From positions 1 to 64,000 of the forward strand of contig NZ_JAGJEH010000006.1 in the NCBI RefSeq assembly GCF_018100925.1: 64,000 bases of DNA. The letters are read 5' to 3'. The position numbers and the translations under genes were made by a program. This document shows positions 24,924 to 33,957 of this stretch, in pieces; position 1 is the stretch's first letter; each line of letters starts with the position of its first letter. Below the pieces are notes generated by a model. It had not been told where the DNA came from. It searched no databases and worked only from the letters and a program-made list of their open reading frames with translations. The DNA is from Pseudoalteromonas luteoviolacea (lineage in GTDB: Bacteria > Pseudomonadota > Gammaproteobacteria > Enterobacterales > Alteromonadaceae).

Positions 24924-26099
24924 TTATTTAATTTCTACACGCTGTGAGCGCATCACAACTTCATCATTCAGCTCAATCCCAATACCAGGTTCTTCTGATA
25001 CCTTAAATACCCCTTTTTCAGGTTGTGGATCTTGAAGACAAAGCTCTCTATTCCACTTTTTAATCGCATATGTATGATGCTCATGGATTAAGAAATTAGG
25101 AATGGCTGTCTCTAAATGCAGTGAAGCTGCGGTTGCGACCGGGCCGCCACAAACGTGTGCTTGAATGCGTATATCGAAGATATCTGCATAGTCACATACT
25201 TTTTTAGTTTCAGTAAAACCACCACATAAACCAATGTCTGGCTGCAATACATCAATACTTTGATCTTCAAAATAAGGTCTTACATCCCAGCGGTTATAGA
25301 GGCGTTCACCACCTGCGATCGGCACAGCTGTTTTGTTGGCAACTTTGGCATGTAAAGAATGGTTTAAGTAGTTTACTGGCTCTTCGTAATACATGCAGTC
25401 AAACTCTTCTGCAATCTCTGCAATTTGAATTGCCGATGTCGCACCCGGCAGGCTGTGGCATTCAAAAATAATATCAACTTCATCACCTACCGCTTCACGG
25501 ATAGCTTTCATACGTGATCGATATAGCTTCATTTCGCCGCGAGAGATAAGCTTTGTACGGTCATAATATGTATTGCCATCTTTGTCATACATAATTGGAT
25601 CAACCTTCACCGCGTCATAGCCTTCAGCCAAAGCTTTATGAGCTGCCTCTGCATATTCATGGGGCTGTACTAAGGCCTTAAACTCGCTGTCCCAGTCAAA
25701 TTGCAATTGTGACGCATAGGTGCGTAACTCTGGATTTACTTTACCACCTAACAGCTGGTAAACAGGCAGGTTTAGCGCCTTACCTTTAATATCCCAAAGC
25801 GCAGTATCGATGGCACTCATTGCAGCATATACCACGGGACCACCACCTAACCCCCAAAAGCTCTCTCGCAACATGCGAGACCATAACAGCTCAGTTTGGA
25901 ATGGGTCATGACCAATCAAAAATGCCTCAGCCATTTCTTTGATCATACTTGCCGCAGCACTGTGTCCCAAATCATAAGCAAGTCCTGCTTCACCTACTCC
26001 CGAGATCCCTTCATCAGTATGAATCCTGATGAAGACAGGTGTCCAAGCTGGTCTGTCTGGACAGTGTATATCAAATACTTCGACGCGATTTACTTTCAT
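24924..26099 (-). CDS. Enolase-superfamily acid-sugar dehydratase (mandelate racemase/galactonate dehydratase group)
   Basis: 391 residues. The N-terminal capping domain leads to a barrel with metal ligands in FECHSLPG, YYEEP and AGGER, plus DIGLCGG and QAHVCGG, where the His is a likely catalytic base. This resembles the D-galactonate/mannonate dehydratase group that removes water from aldonic acids. The start is the ATG at 26097-26099, 5 nt after AGGAG; an upstream extension would run into the previous gene. It follows a class II aldolase gene by 8 bp, and the two probably form a sugar-acid pathway. The substrate cannot be read from sequence. Confidence 0.8.
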   Translation of the reverse strand: MKVNRVEVFDIHCPDRPAWTPVFIRIHTDEGISGVGEAGLAYDLGHSAAASMIKEMAEAFLIGHDPFQTELLWSRMLRESFWGLGGGPVVYAAMSAIDTALWDIKGKALNLPVYQLLGGKVNPELRTYASQLQFDWDSEFKALVQPHEYAEAAHKALAEGYDAVKVDPIMYDKDGNTYYDRTKLISRGEMKLYRSRMKAIREAVGDEVDIIFECHSLPGATSAIQIAEIAEEFDCMYYEEPVNYLNHSLHAKVANKTAVPIAGGERLYNRWDVRPYFEDQSIDVLQPDIGLCGGFTETKKVCDYADIFDIRIQAHVCGGPVATAASLHLETAIPNFLIHEHHTYAIKKWNRELCLQDPQPEKGVFKVSEEPGIGIELNDEVVMRSQRVEIK

Positions 26100-26107
26100 T
26101 TCGACTC

Positions 26108-26875
26108 CTATTTGGCAAAGCCAGGATCTAAGCGATATGCTTTTCTGAGCATTGCAGGCCAAGCTAACTGACCACCGGTACTCCCGCTGTGCACAACTTT
26201 AGCTTGATTATAAATGTTATCTTGGATTGGTTGAGGTACTGCAATTGCGGGTTGCCCAGTGGCCAATATCGCCACTTGAATTTCACACGCTCTTTGCAAA
26301 TCATAAAAGCGCATAAATGCATCTCCAACAGTTGGTCCCACCGTTAGACCACCATGGTTTACCAATAGCATATGGTTGGTATTGCCCAGATCGGCTTGCA
26401 AACGCGCTCTTTCGTCATCATTTACAGCAAGTCCTTCATAGCCGTGATAAGACAAAGAAGGAAGCGAAAACATACTGTGTTGACTTAAAGGCTGCAATCC
26501 CCCCTCAAGACTCGCTACGGCAATCGTTTCTTTGGTATGCAAATGAATTACGCAATGGGCATCTTCACGTACCTCGTGGATAGCGCTGTGAATTGTAAAA
26601 CCAGCAGGGTTTATCTCGTATGGCGTATCATCGAGAATATTTCCTTGCAGATCTACTTTCACTAAATTGGATGCGGTTACCTCGTCAAAACTCAAGCCAA
26701 ATGCGTTAACTAAATAATGATTGGTCCCTGGCAACCTAGCTGACATATGGGTATAAATTAAGTCGCCCCAACGAAAATGCTCAACCAAGCGATAACAAGC
26801 TGCAAGATCAACGCGTAACTTCCACTCTTCATCGCTCACTTTACCCTTTAGGTTTAACTCAGGTAGATCAAACAT
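26108..26875 (-). CDS. Class II aldolase/adducin-family protein
   Basis: 255 residues. Zinc ligands are expected in VIHLHTKET (HLH) and LLVNHGGLTVG (NHG), with Glu in the loop before them; WGDLIYTHMSARLP is the family's phosphate/substrate loop. Members cleave or decarboxylate sugar or keto-acid phosphates, and some have lost aldolase activity. It is first in a two-gene unit with an acid-sugar dehydratase, so a role in breakdown of an aldonic or uronic acid is inferred. A 10-bp palindrome (CACCATGGTG, 26892-26901) lies just upstream and could be an operator. Confidence 0.78.
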   Translation of the reverse strand: MFDLPELNLKGKVSDEEWKLRVDLAACYRLVEHFRWGDLIYTHMSARLPGTNHYLVNAFGLSFDEVTASNLVKVDLQGNILDDTPYEINPAGFTIHSAIHEVREDAHCVIHLHTKETIAVASLEGGLQPLSQHSMFSLPSLSYHGYEGLAVNDDERARLQADLGNTNHMLLVNHGGLTVGPTVGDAFMRFYDLQRACEIQVAILATGQPAIAVPQPIQDNIYNQAKVVHSGSTGGQLAWPAMLRKAYRLDPGFAK

Positions 26876-26980
26876 CTTTGCTCCTTACACTCACCATGGT
26901 GTTTTTAGATGTATAGAAGTCTAAAACACATAAAAAAATAGTTCAATACACAGAGCTCCCCCTGTGCAAATTAATTCGGT

Positions 26981-27011
26981 ACTAAAAAAGCCACCATGAA
27001 AGGTGGCTTTT
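26981..27011 (-). terminator. Terminator of the cytochrome c gene
   Basis: AAAAGCCACC (26986-26995) and GGTGGCTTTT (27002-27011) form a 10-bp hairpin with a 6-nt loop and a T-run on the minus strand. Confidence 0.87.
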
Positions 27012-27026
27012 TCCAGCAGTTAAAAC

Positions 27027-27350
27027 TTAGTTTACTGTAGAAAGATAGGCAGCAATCGCTTCTAGTTCTGCATCAGATACATTGGCAACCATGGCTTTCA
27101 TTGCAGCAGACATACCATTGCTGCGTTTGCCTGTTTTAATATCTTTCATTTGCGCTAAAAGATACTCTTTACTTTGCCCATTAACTTTTGGGTACAAAGG
27201 CATTATAGGTGATTTCCCTTCCGCTCCATGGCACGTTTGGCATAACTTTGCAGAGTACAACGCCTTACCATCTGCAGCAGCTACATTACCAGAGAGCATT
27301 GCAGTGACAGCCATGCTTGATGCAAACACAAATTGCTTTATCTTCATCAT
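27027..27350 (-). CDS. Small periplasmic class I cytochrome c
   Basis: 107 residues: signal peptide (1 to about 25, ending VAAAD), haem-binding CQTCH (about residues 37-41) and a distal Met, probably in RSNGMSAAMKAM. It resembles cytochrome c4/c553-type single-haem electron carriers. It is monocistronic with its own terminator. The partner oxidase or reductase is not visible here. Confidence 0.85.
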   Translation of the reverse strand: MMKIKQFVFASSMAVTAMLSGNVAAADGKALYSAKLCQTCHGAEGKSPIMPLYPKVNGQSKEYLLAQMKDIKTGKRSNGMSAAMKAMVANVSDAELEAIAAYLSTVN

Positions 27351-27471
27351 ATCATTTCTCTTTTTTGACGGTTATTTAACCAGTGTAGACGACTCAAAGC
27401 CGCTCTACACAATTACTTAATTCAGTTTTAGAATATGAACCTAGTCAGCTAAGAGAAATGAACCTAATACA

Positions 27472-28014
27472 TTACCAAATCAGGTCGTCTGGCACTTCAT
27501 AGCCCGAGTATGGATCATCGCCATCCTGCTTGTCGTTGTTATCTTCGACGTGGAAAACGATGTACTTTTCATCAACTTCGGCAATCTTTCTAGCTGGTTC
27601 ATCTTCTAATACATAGAACTGCCCTTCCAGTACGCAGATTGCTAAACGTCCCTTTGATAAAGCCTGTTGCGTCTGTTCGTTTACATCTAGCTCCTTGACT
27701 TTATTTTCATAAGTGAAGTTAAATGTGCGGTCGCCTTTGATCTCTGCTTGGTTGTGATGCTCTAGGATTTGTTTAACACGTGCGACTTGTTCACGTTCTT
27801 TTAAATCGTCTTGCTTCGCTTTATTTTGCGCTTCTGCTTTTTGCTGCTGAGCAAGTTTGGTTTGCTCAATATGCTTTTGCAGATCTGTTTGATCGCTTGT
27901 TGCGCCTTTTTTCTTTTTCTTCTTTTGCTGCTTGCGTTTTTCCGTCTTGGCAACTTTCATTTTGTGCTCAGTTGTCAAACCGGCTTTTAACAGCTGATCC
28001 TGTAAAGACCCCAT
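27472..28014 (-). CDS. DUF2058 protein (YaiL-like)
   Basis: 180 residues. The N-terminus MGSLQDQLLKAGL, a very basic Lys-rich coiled-coil region (about 15-90), and the C-terminal DDPYSGYEVPDDLIW match E. coli YaiL (DUF2058). The basic segment suggests nucleic-acid or ribosome association, but the function is not established. GGAGTGG precedes the ATG. It appears monocistronic, with no clear terminator. Confidence 0.82.
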   Translation of the reverse strand: MGSLQDQLLKAGLTTEHKMKVAKTEKRKQQKKKKKKGATSDQTDLQKHIEQTKLAQQQKAEAQNKAKQDDLKEREQVARVKQILEHHNQAEIKGDRTFNFTYENKVKELDVNEQTQQALSKGRLAICVLEGQFYVLEDEPARKIAEVDEKYIVFHVEDNNDKQDGDDPYSGYEVPDDLIW

Positions 28015-28268
28015 AATGCCACTCCATCAATCTAAACTTGCCGCCATTTTAATACCAAAATTAGCAAATCTCTAAACAATTTCTTTAATAGCTAGGGAAA
28101 AGTACATACAGCTTCTAACAAACACGAATTCATTTTTGAGCCATGTACATTAATCTAGCAAAGCCACTAAAGTAATTTATGATGTATAACAAGTTTTTAC
28201 TTCTTTTTAGAGAAAAAGCTTCGTCAAATGTAGATAATAATTAAGTACATTCATCGCTAAGAAATCGT

Positions 28269-29420
28269 ATGCCAATATTTCATTTACTGCTCTGCTCTGT
28301 GGTTATATTTTTCGTGCTTTATGCGCCACAGCCAATGCTGGCGCAATTTGCTGAACACTTCGCGATCACCCCCGCAAAATCAGGCCTTTTAATGACTGTC
28401 ACCATGCTGCCATTGGCTGTCGCGCCCATTTTTTATGGTTTGGTTTTAACCAGATTTTGTAAACTCATTGTGCTGCGTAATACTATGATTGCGCTGGCAC
28501 TGTGTTGCACTGTGATAGGTGTAACTCAGCAGTTTGAGTTATTTTTAGCTATGCGATTTATAGAAGGGCTGTTGCTGCCCGCGGCACTGACTTCAATGAC
28601 TGGCTATATAGGGCAAACTTGGCAAGGCCAATGTCTGCGTAAGAACATGACTTGGTATGTAGGTAGTACCATTGCTGGGGGGTATTTAGGTAGAGCTTTG
28701 GCGGCAAATTTTGCGACATGGTGGGGGTTCGAAAGCTTTTACCTATTTAATGCTGTGTTGCTTTTGGTACTTGCTTTGATGGTTAAACCTACCTACGACA
28801 AATCAACAAGCCAAGCACCAATCACTTCTCCAAGAGCGTATTTAAAACCTTTAAAGTCGGCCAAGTTGCTGCGCCTTTATGGGGCGGTTTTTTGCATGTT
28901 TTACTGCTTTTCTGCACTGCTAAATTACCTCCCTTTTATTTTGAGTAACGAGTATCAAGTCAAAGATCCTAAGCTGATAGCTTGGATATACAGTGGCTAT
29001 TTAGTCGGCGCATTAATCTCGATGGTTACCCCCTTGCTGTCAAAATTAACCCATAATAATTGGCAAATTTTAACGACGTTATTTGCTATCTACAGCCTGA
29101 CTTTACTTGCCATGCAATGGAGCTCTCTCAGCTTCTTTGTCGCCATGTTTACACTCTTCTGTGCCTGCATGTTTATGATACATGCCAGTGCGGCTCCCCT
29201 AGCCAACGAACTCAGTACGGCCAATGCCAGCATCACCAATGGTGCTTATGTATCATTTTATTATTGTGGCGGGGCGCTAGGCACTTTCGTACCCGGCTTT
29301 ATTTATCAAATATATGGATTGGCAATCTTCTTAATTAGTTTACTATTTGTGTGTATGTTTGGCGGTTACTTAGTATTGCAAAATCAACGCACTGGCAGTG
29401 AAACCCAGTGTGGAGTGTGA
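28269..29420 (+). CDS. Major facilitator superfamily transporter (YnfM-like)
   Basis: 383 residues with about 12 membrane helices. LYAPQPMLAQFAEHFAITPAKSGLLMTVTMLPLA matches the start of YnfM/arabinose-efflux-like MFS proteins. The substrate is unknown; efflux is more likely than uptake. No strong ribosome site precedes the ATG. The 3' end overlaps the convergent ProX-like gene by 37 bp. The 254-bp upstream gap is AT-rich and shows no other feature. Confidence 0.75.
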   Translation: MPIFHLLLCSVVIFFVLYAPQPMLAQFAEHFAITPAKSGLLMTVTMLPLAVAPIFYGLVLTRFCKLIVLRNTMIALALCCTVIGVTQQFELFLAMRFIEGLLLPAALTSMTGYIGQTWQGQCLRKNMTWYVGSTIAGGYLGRALAANFATWWGFESFYLFNAVLLLVLALMVKPTYDKSTSQAPITSPRAYLKPLKSAKLLRLYGAVFCMFYCFSALLNYLPFILSNEYQVKDPKLIAWIYSGYLVGALISMVTPLLSKLTHNNWQILTTLFAIYSLTLLAMQWSSLSFFVAMFTLFCACMFMIHASAAPLANELSTANASITNGAYVSFYYCGGALGTFVPGFIYQIYGLAIFLISLLFVCMFGGYLVLQNQRTGSETQCGV

Positions 29421-29893
29421 CCACTTCTTTGCCAAAACACCTTTAAATCAGCCAGCTGTAATACCCAAGTTTTGTCATTTTCAAATGGGTGACACTGCCA
29501 TTGTTTAGCATCTTCCAATTCACTGTCTAACCACAATTCAACATGATTTTCTGTGTCGTTGAAAGTCGCAAGTGCAGAGACACAACCGGGCCTAACTTGC
29601 AGATATTTCGCCAAACGTTCACTGGAACAAAACCCAAGTCGAGAAACACCCTGCTGCTTTGACAAAGTTTTTAAATCAAGCTGCTTTTCAGCTCGCGTGA
29701 TCACCAAAAAGTGCCTTTTACCATAGTTGTCGCGTAAAAATAGGTTTTTTAATCCCGTACCATCTCGCTCTAGGCCGATTTCTTTGGCTGCATCGCAATT
29801 CGCCAATGGTACGTGTTGGTAACTTAAATAGTGAATGTTCAATTGAGCCAGATGCCTTTCTAACGCCTCATAACGAGATAATGTCACAAACAA
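29384..29893 (-). CDS. ProX/PrdX-like Ala-tRNA(Pro) deacylase (YbaK family)
   Basis: 169 residues of the YbaK/ProRS-editing fold. GLKNLFLRDNYGKRHFLVI and RPGCVSALATFND match the free-standing ProXp-ala proteins, which hydrolyse alanine mischarged on tRNA(Pro). The Lys of LKNLF is the expected substrate-contact residue. Its start overlaps the 3' end of the upstream lipoprotein gene by 10 nt, implying coupled expression. Confidence 0.8.
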   Translation of the reverse strand: MFVTLSRYEALERHLAQLNIHYLSYQHVPLANCDAAKEIGLERDGTGLKNLFLRDNYGKRHFLVITRAEKQLDLKTLSKQQGVSRLGFCSSERLAKYLQVRPGCVSALATFNDTENHVELWLDSELEDAKQWQCHPFENDKTWVLQLADLKVFWQRSGHTPHWVSLPVR

Positions 29894-30270
29894 TGTCCTC
29901 GCAACTGCACACTACGTTGACGCCAATAAACATTGTCAATGTTATAACCGCTCTGACAATAATTGTCGGCTTTCAAAGCCTGCTGTAACAATGTCACAGC
30001 TGTATCCTCAAGTACTAACTTCAACTCGGGCGATTCTTCAACTCGCTGGTAATCTGCAAACTTTTTCAGTTCCTTTTTTGAGATAGGTTTATTTTTAGCA
30101 AGATCCATTCTGGGTGTAGACTTCACCGTCACTACAAACGCAAACTCGGGCTGACCTTCTGCGTTGATGCGCTTATGTAAGGTTTGTTTTTCTATTTCAA
30201 AATCAGGTTTTGGGGCGGAACTACAAGCAACCAGCACAGTTGACAAGAGCAGTAAAAATAGACGACTCAT
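29884..30270 (-). CDS. Small lipoprotein of unknown function
   Basis: 128 residues from the ATG at 30268-30270, which has TAGGA just upstream; longer in-frame starts lack one. The signal peptide ends LVACSS, with Cys16 lipidated. The mature part is charged (KNKPISKKELKKFADYQ) with a Cys pair that may form a disulfide (NYCQSGY, RGHCL). No family recognised. It probably shares a transcript with the ProX-like gene. Confidence 0.65.
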   Translation of the reverse strand: MSRLFLLLLSTVLVACSSAPKPDFEIEKQTLHKRINAEGQPEFAFVVTVKSTPRMDLAKNKPISKKELKKFADYQRVEESPELKLVLEDTAVTLLQQALKADNYCQSGYNIDNVYWRQRSVQLRGHCL

Positions 30271-30342
30271 AATTTTCCTATCCATAAATTTGTCCCAGTG
30301 TACCAAAGCTGCTCGTATTTTTGAGTTTTTTAATAAAAAAAC

Positions 30343-30370
30343 TTGACGCGGGAGGCAAAAGTCTTTAAAT
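30343..30370 (+). promoter_or_regulatory. Promoter of the tRNA-Ala pair
   Basis: -35 TTGACG (30343-30348), 16-bp spacer and -10 TTAAAT (30365-30370), followed by a GC-rich discriminator (TTCGCCTCG), 24 bp before the first tRNA. Such discriminators are usual for stable-RNA promoters. Confidence 0.55.
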
Positions 30371-30394
30371 TTCGCCTCGTCCAAAAGACATGTT

Positions 30395-30470
30395 GGGGCT
30401 ATAGCTCAGCTGGGAGAGCGCCTGCCTTGCACGCAGGAGGTCAGCAGTTCGATCCTGCTTAGCTCCACCA
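30395..30470 (+). tRNA. tRNA-Ala (anticodon UGC), first copy
   Basis: A complete 76-nt cloverleaf: acceptor GGGGCTA/TAGCTCC, anticodon loop CTTGCAC giving TGC, T-arm AGCAG-TTCGATC-CTGCT, encoded CCA. Confidence 0.97.
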
Positions 30471-30502
30471 ATTTTCTTTTGTGATACTTCCCAATTTAAA
30501 GT

Positions 30503-30578
30503 GGGGCTATAGCTCAGCTGGGAGAGCGCCTGCCTTGCACGCAGGAGGTCAGCAGTTCGATCCTGCTTAGCTCCACCA
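30503..30578 (+). tRNA. tRNA-Ala (anticodon UGC), second identical copy
   Basis: Identical over 76 nt to the first copy, 32 bp downstream of it. The two are transcribed together. The gene ends 5 bp before the stop codon of the convergent proA, with no clear terminator between. Confidence 0.97.
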
Positions 30579-30583
30579 CTTTA

Positions 30584-31831
30584 CTAACTTCTTATATTTC
30601 CCGTTCCATTAACCAAGTACTTTTCGGTTGTTAACGACTCCAATCCCATTGGACCATATGCATGCAATTTAGTGGTTGCAATACCAATTTCAGCACCTAA
30701 ACCTAGTTGACCACCGTCACTAAATCTAGACGACGCATTTACCATAACAACAGACGCATCCACACATGTTTGAAATTGTTTAGCTGTTTGCTCAGATTGA
30801 GTGCATATAACCTCAGTGTGATGGCTGCCAAATTGATCTATGTGTACCAGTGCCGCAGAAAAATCATCAACAATACGGATTGCTATCTCTAGTCCCAAAT
30901 ACTCTTCTCCAAATTCACCATCGTCCAGTACGTTTGCACAGCTAAAATACGCCGCAGCTGACTGACAAGCATGAACCTGAACACCCGCTTCACTCAACAC
31001 GTCCCTCACTCGTGGCAAAAAGGTTTGCGCGATTGCACTGTGCACAATTAACCCTTCGAGTGCATTGCATACACCTGTCCTCTGTGTTTTACCATTTAAA
31101 AGCAAGTCGATTGCCATATCTAAATCTGCATCTTTATCTACATATAAGTGGCACACACCCTTAAAGTGCTGAATAACAGGGACAGTACTGTGCTCGGTCA
31201 CAAACTCAATCAAACCTTCACCCCCTCTCGGGATTATTAGGTCGATGTAGGCCTTTTGTTGCATTAGCTCTAACATAAGGGCTCTATCAGGATCGGGGAC
31301 AACGGTGATCAGCTCAGTAGGTAAACCATGTTCATTCAGCACACCATGCATAACTTGCGCAATCGACAAAGAGCTATTTAACGCCTCCTTTCCGCCGCGT
31401 AAGATTACGCCATTGCCAGACTTAAAGCACAAGGCACCTGCATCAGCGGTCACATTTGGCCTCGCTTCGTAAATCATACAAATAACCCCCAGTGGAACAC
31501 GCATTTTTTGCACTTCAATGCCACTCGGTTGCTTGCCAAGAACTCGCACCTCCCCAACTGGATCTGGAAGCGCCGCTACTTCTTCTAGCCCTAAAGCCAT
31601 GTCATTTATACGTTGCGAATTTAAAGTTAAACGGTCTACCATAGCCTGCGAGAGCTGATTGTCCCGTGCCGCGCCAAGGTCTAGCGCATTCGCATCTAAA
31701 ATACTCTGTTCATTTGCTCGAAGCGCGCTTGCCATCTCGATCAGTATGGCGTTTTTCTGTTCTGTATCGAGAATCGCCAGCTTTTTTGCAGCCTTTGCGG
31801 CGTTTTTGGCCAAATTCGTTATTAATGTCAT
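30584..31831 (-). CDS. proA: ProA, gamma-glutamyl phosphate reductase
   Basis: 415 residues. GVICMIYEARPNVTADAGALCFKSGN and the Cys-containing TQRTGVCNALEG region are the family signatures; the catalytic Cys lies in the latter. It reduces gamma-glutamyl phosphate to the semialdehyde in proline synthesis. proB, usually directly upstream, is absent: the next gene upstream is divergent. The 268-bp upstream gap holds a small TGTGT/ACACA inverted repeat at about 31855-31870. Confidence 0.95.
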   Translation of the reverse strand: MTLITNLAKNAAKAAKKLAILDTEQKNAILIEMASALRANEQSILDANALDLGAARDNQLSQAMVDRLTLNSQRINDMALGLEEVAALPDPVGEVRVLGKQPSGIEVQKMRVPLGVICMIYEARPNVTADAGALCFKSGNGVILRGGKEALNSSLSIAQVMHGVLNEHGLPTELITVVPDPDRALMLELMQQKAYIDLIIPRGGEGLIEFVTEHSTVPVIQHFKGVCHLYVDKDADLDMAIDLLLNGKTQRTGVCNALEGLIVHSAIAQTFLPRVRDVLSEAGVQVHACQSAAAYFSCANVLDDGEFGEEYLGLEIAIRIVDDFSAALVHIDQFGSHHTEVICTQSEQTAKQFQTCVDASVVMVNASSRFSDGGQLGLGAEIGIATTKLHAYGPMGLESLTTEKYLVNGTGNIRS

Positions 31832-32099
31832 CGTCTTCCTCTCATCCCTAGCTAGTGTGTATTCACACAGAGCCTGTTACTCAGACCTTGATAATACGCA
31901 TTTTAAAAGAGCCTGGTAAAGTGAATATTGTTTAAATTGCACACTTTAATTGCTCGTCCCCCTACCAGAAAATTTGTCAAAAGAATCGGAAAAAAGAAAG
32001 CACTTTTAACAGCTTATTCTCTTTTTTGACTTATTTACTATGATATAACGAGGCTAACACTATACTAATATTCAATAAGCTAACTAAGCTGGAGAGTTT

Positions 32100-33956
32100 A
32101 TGTCGGCTATTTACATCGCCGCAATTGCCATATGTTCTGTATTTGCCCAGTGGCTGGCATGGGTTGCAAAAGTACCCGCAATTTTATTTTTACTATTAAC
32201 AGGGCTATTGCTGGGTCCTGTTTCTGGTGTGTTAGACCCAGATAAACTATTAGGTGATCTCCTTTTTCCCGTCGTTTCCTTGTCTGTAGCCATCATACTT
32301 TTTGAAGGGTCTTTGACACTTCATTTTCGAGAGCTAAAGGGGATTGGAAAAGTAGTTCGTAATCTCTGCTCAATTGGCATGTTAACTACCTTTGTTATTA
32401 TTACCGCCTGCGCCATTTATGTATTGGAGTTGGATTGGCCCGTCGCAGCGGTTTTGGGAGCAGTACTGGTTGTGACCGGCCCCACCGTTATTGCGCCTAT
32501 GCTCAATGCCATGCGCCCAACCAAAGATATAGATAGAATCTTACGTTGGGAAGGCATCGTTATTGATCCAATAGGCGCTTTGTTTGCTGTATTGGTGTTT
32601 GAGGCCGTCAGTTTAGTTGATCAAGATGGGGTATTTAGCCACACATTAATGGCTCTACTATCGACACTCGGTGTCGGATTAAGTGTGGGTATCGTTTCTG
32701 GCTGGTTTACCAGCTATATTATCCGCAAAGAGTGGCTGCCGTTTGAGCTGCACAAGTTTGGGATATTAGCTCTGGTATTGATGAGCTTTACGCTGTCAAA
32801 CCATTTAAGTCACGAGTCAGGCTTACTAGCGGTGACGATTTTTGGTATTTGGCTTGCCAATCAGGATGATTTAGAAATAGATGCGGTGCTAGAGTTCAAA
32901 GAGGACTTGTCGATGATATTGATTTCTAGCCTATTTATTTTGCTAGCTGCACGCTTGAAGCTAGAAGAATTAATGATGCTAGATAGTGGTATATTTTGGT
33001 TTTTAGCCATCGTGCTATTTGTCGCAAGGCCCCTTAGCATTGCCGTTTCGACTTTTAATAGCGACATTCAGCTCAAATCTCGCTTAATGCTCGCATGGAT
33101 AGCTCCACGCGGTATTGTTGCCGCTGCAGTTGGATCTGTATTTGCGCTCAGTATGGCACAATCCGGGCACCCCGATGCGGCGAAAATAGTACCGCTCATC
33201 TTCACCGTCATTATTGTCACTGTCATACTTCAAAGTTTAACTGCAACGCCATTAGCACGCCTACTGGGTGTCCGACAACCCAGCCCAAATACCCTATTGA
33301 TCATTGGTGCCAACCATGTAGCACGAGCAATTGCCTGTGGACTCAAAGAGCAAAACATAGACGTTTACCTGTCCGATCCTGCATGGGAAAACTGCAAAAT
33401 GGCGAGAATGGATGGCCTGCCTTGTTATTACGGTAACCCACAATCAGAGCATGCGGAGCGCTACCTGCCGCTTACCAGTTTACACTCTGTACTCGCTTTA
33501 TCACCCAATCGCCATCACAATGCATTAGGCGTACAATACTTTTCTCACTTACTCGATGAGCAGAGTGTATACTCGTTAAAGTCATCGACAAACCACGCTA
33601 AAGCGAATAAAGACAGCGCTACTTTTTTATCTCGGCAAATATTATTTGGAGACACAGGTAATTACGCCAAGCTGAGCAGTTTGATGGCAAAAGGCGGTAA
33701 AGTAAGTGCCACTAGATTGTCAGAGGAGTTTAGTTGGGAGCAATACTTAGAAATTAATAAAGAAGCAATTCCTTTGTTCATCATCTCTGAACAGAAAAAA
33801 GAGGACGATCCTTTATCCGTGAGGCCTTTTACTTCCGAAGAGGAGAAGCTCCCGCAACAGGGTGACAAAATTTTGGCTTTGCAACCACCTAAGATGTCTA
33901 TTTTGAAAGACCCGGCAAGTAAAGAGTCTTCAATTGGTGAGAAGTTAAGCAGTTAA
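32100..33956 (+). CDS. CPA-type Na+(K+)/H+ antiporter with C-terminal TrkA-N-like domain
   Basis: 618 residues. About 12-13 membrane helices (1 to about 395) include VVTGPTVIAPML and EGIVIDPIGALFAV, the acidic cation-binding helix of NhaP-type antiporters, and APRGIVAAAV. The cytoplasmic part starts with a degenerate Rossmann segment (TLLIIGANHVARAIACGL, about 399-416) like the TrkA-N domains that gate such carriers. GGAG precedes the ATG. It suits sodium and pH homeostasis in a marine bacterium. The exact ion pair is not predictable. Confidence 0.85.
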   Translation: MSAIYIAAIAICSVFAQWLAWVAKVPAILFLLLTGLLLGPVSGVLDPDKLLGDLLFPVVSLSVAIILFEGSLTLHFRELKGIGKVVRNLCSIGMLTTFVIITACAIYVLELDWPVAAVLGAVLVVTGPTVIAPMLNAMRPTKDIDRILRWEGIVIDPIGALFAVLVFEAVSLVDQDGVFSHTLMALLSTLGVGLSVGIVSGWFTSYIIRKEWLPFELHKFGILALVLMSFTLSNHLSHESGLLAVTIFGIWLANQDDLEIDAVLEFKEDLSMILISSLFILLAARLKLEELMMLDSGIFWFLAIVLFVARPLSIAVSTFNSDIQLKSRLMLAWIAPRGIVAAAVGSVFALSMAQSGHPDAAKIVPLIFTVIIVTVILQSLTATPLARLLGVRQPSPNTLLIIGANHVARAIACGLKEQNIDVYLSDPAWENCKMARMDGLPCYYGNPQSEHAERYLPLTSLHSVLALSPNRHHNALGVQYFSHLLDEQSVYSLKSSTNHAKANKDSATFLSRQILFGDTGNYAKLSSLMAKGGKVSATRLSEEFSWEQYLEINKEAIPLFIISEQKKEDDPLSVRPFTSEEEKLPQQGDKILALQPPKMSILKDPASKESSIGEKLSS

Positions 33957-33957
33957 G

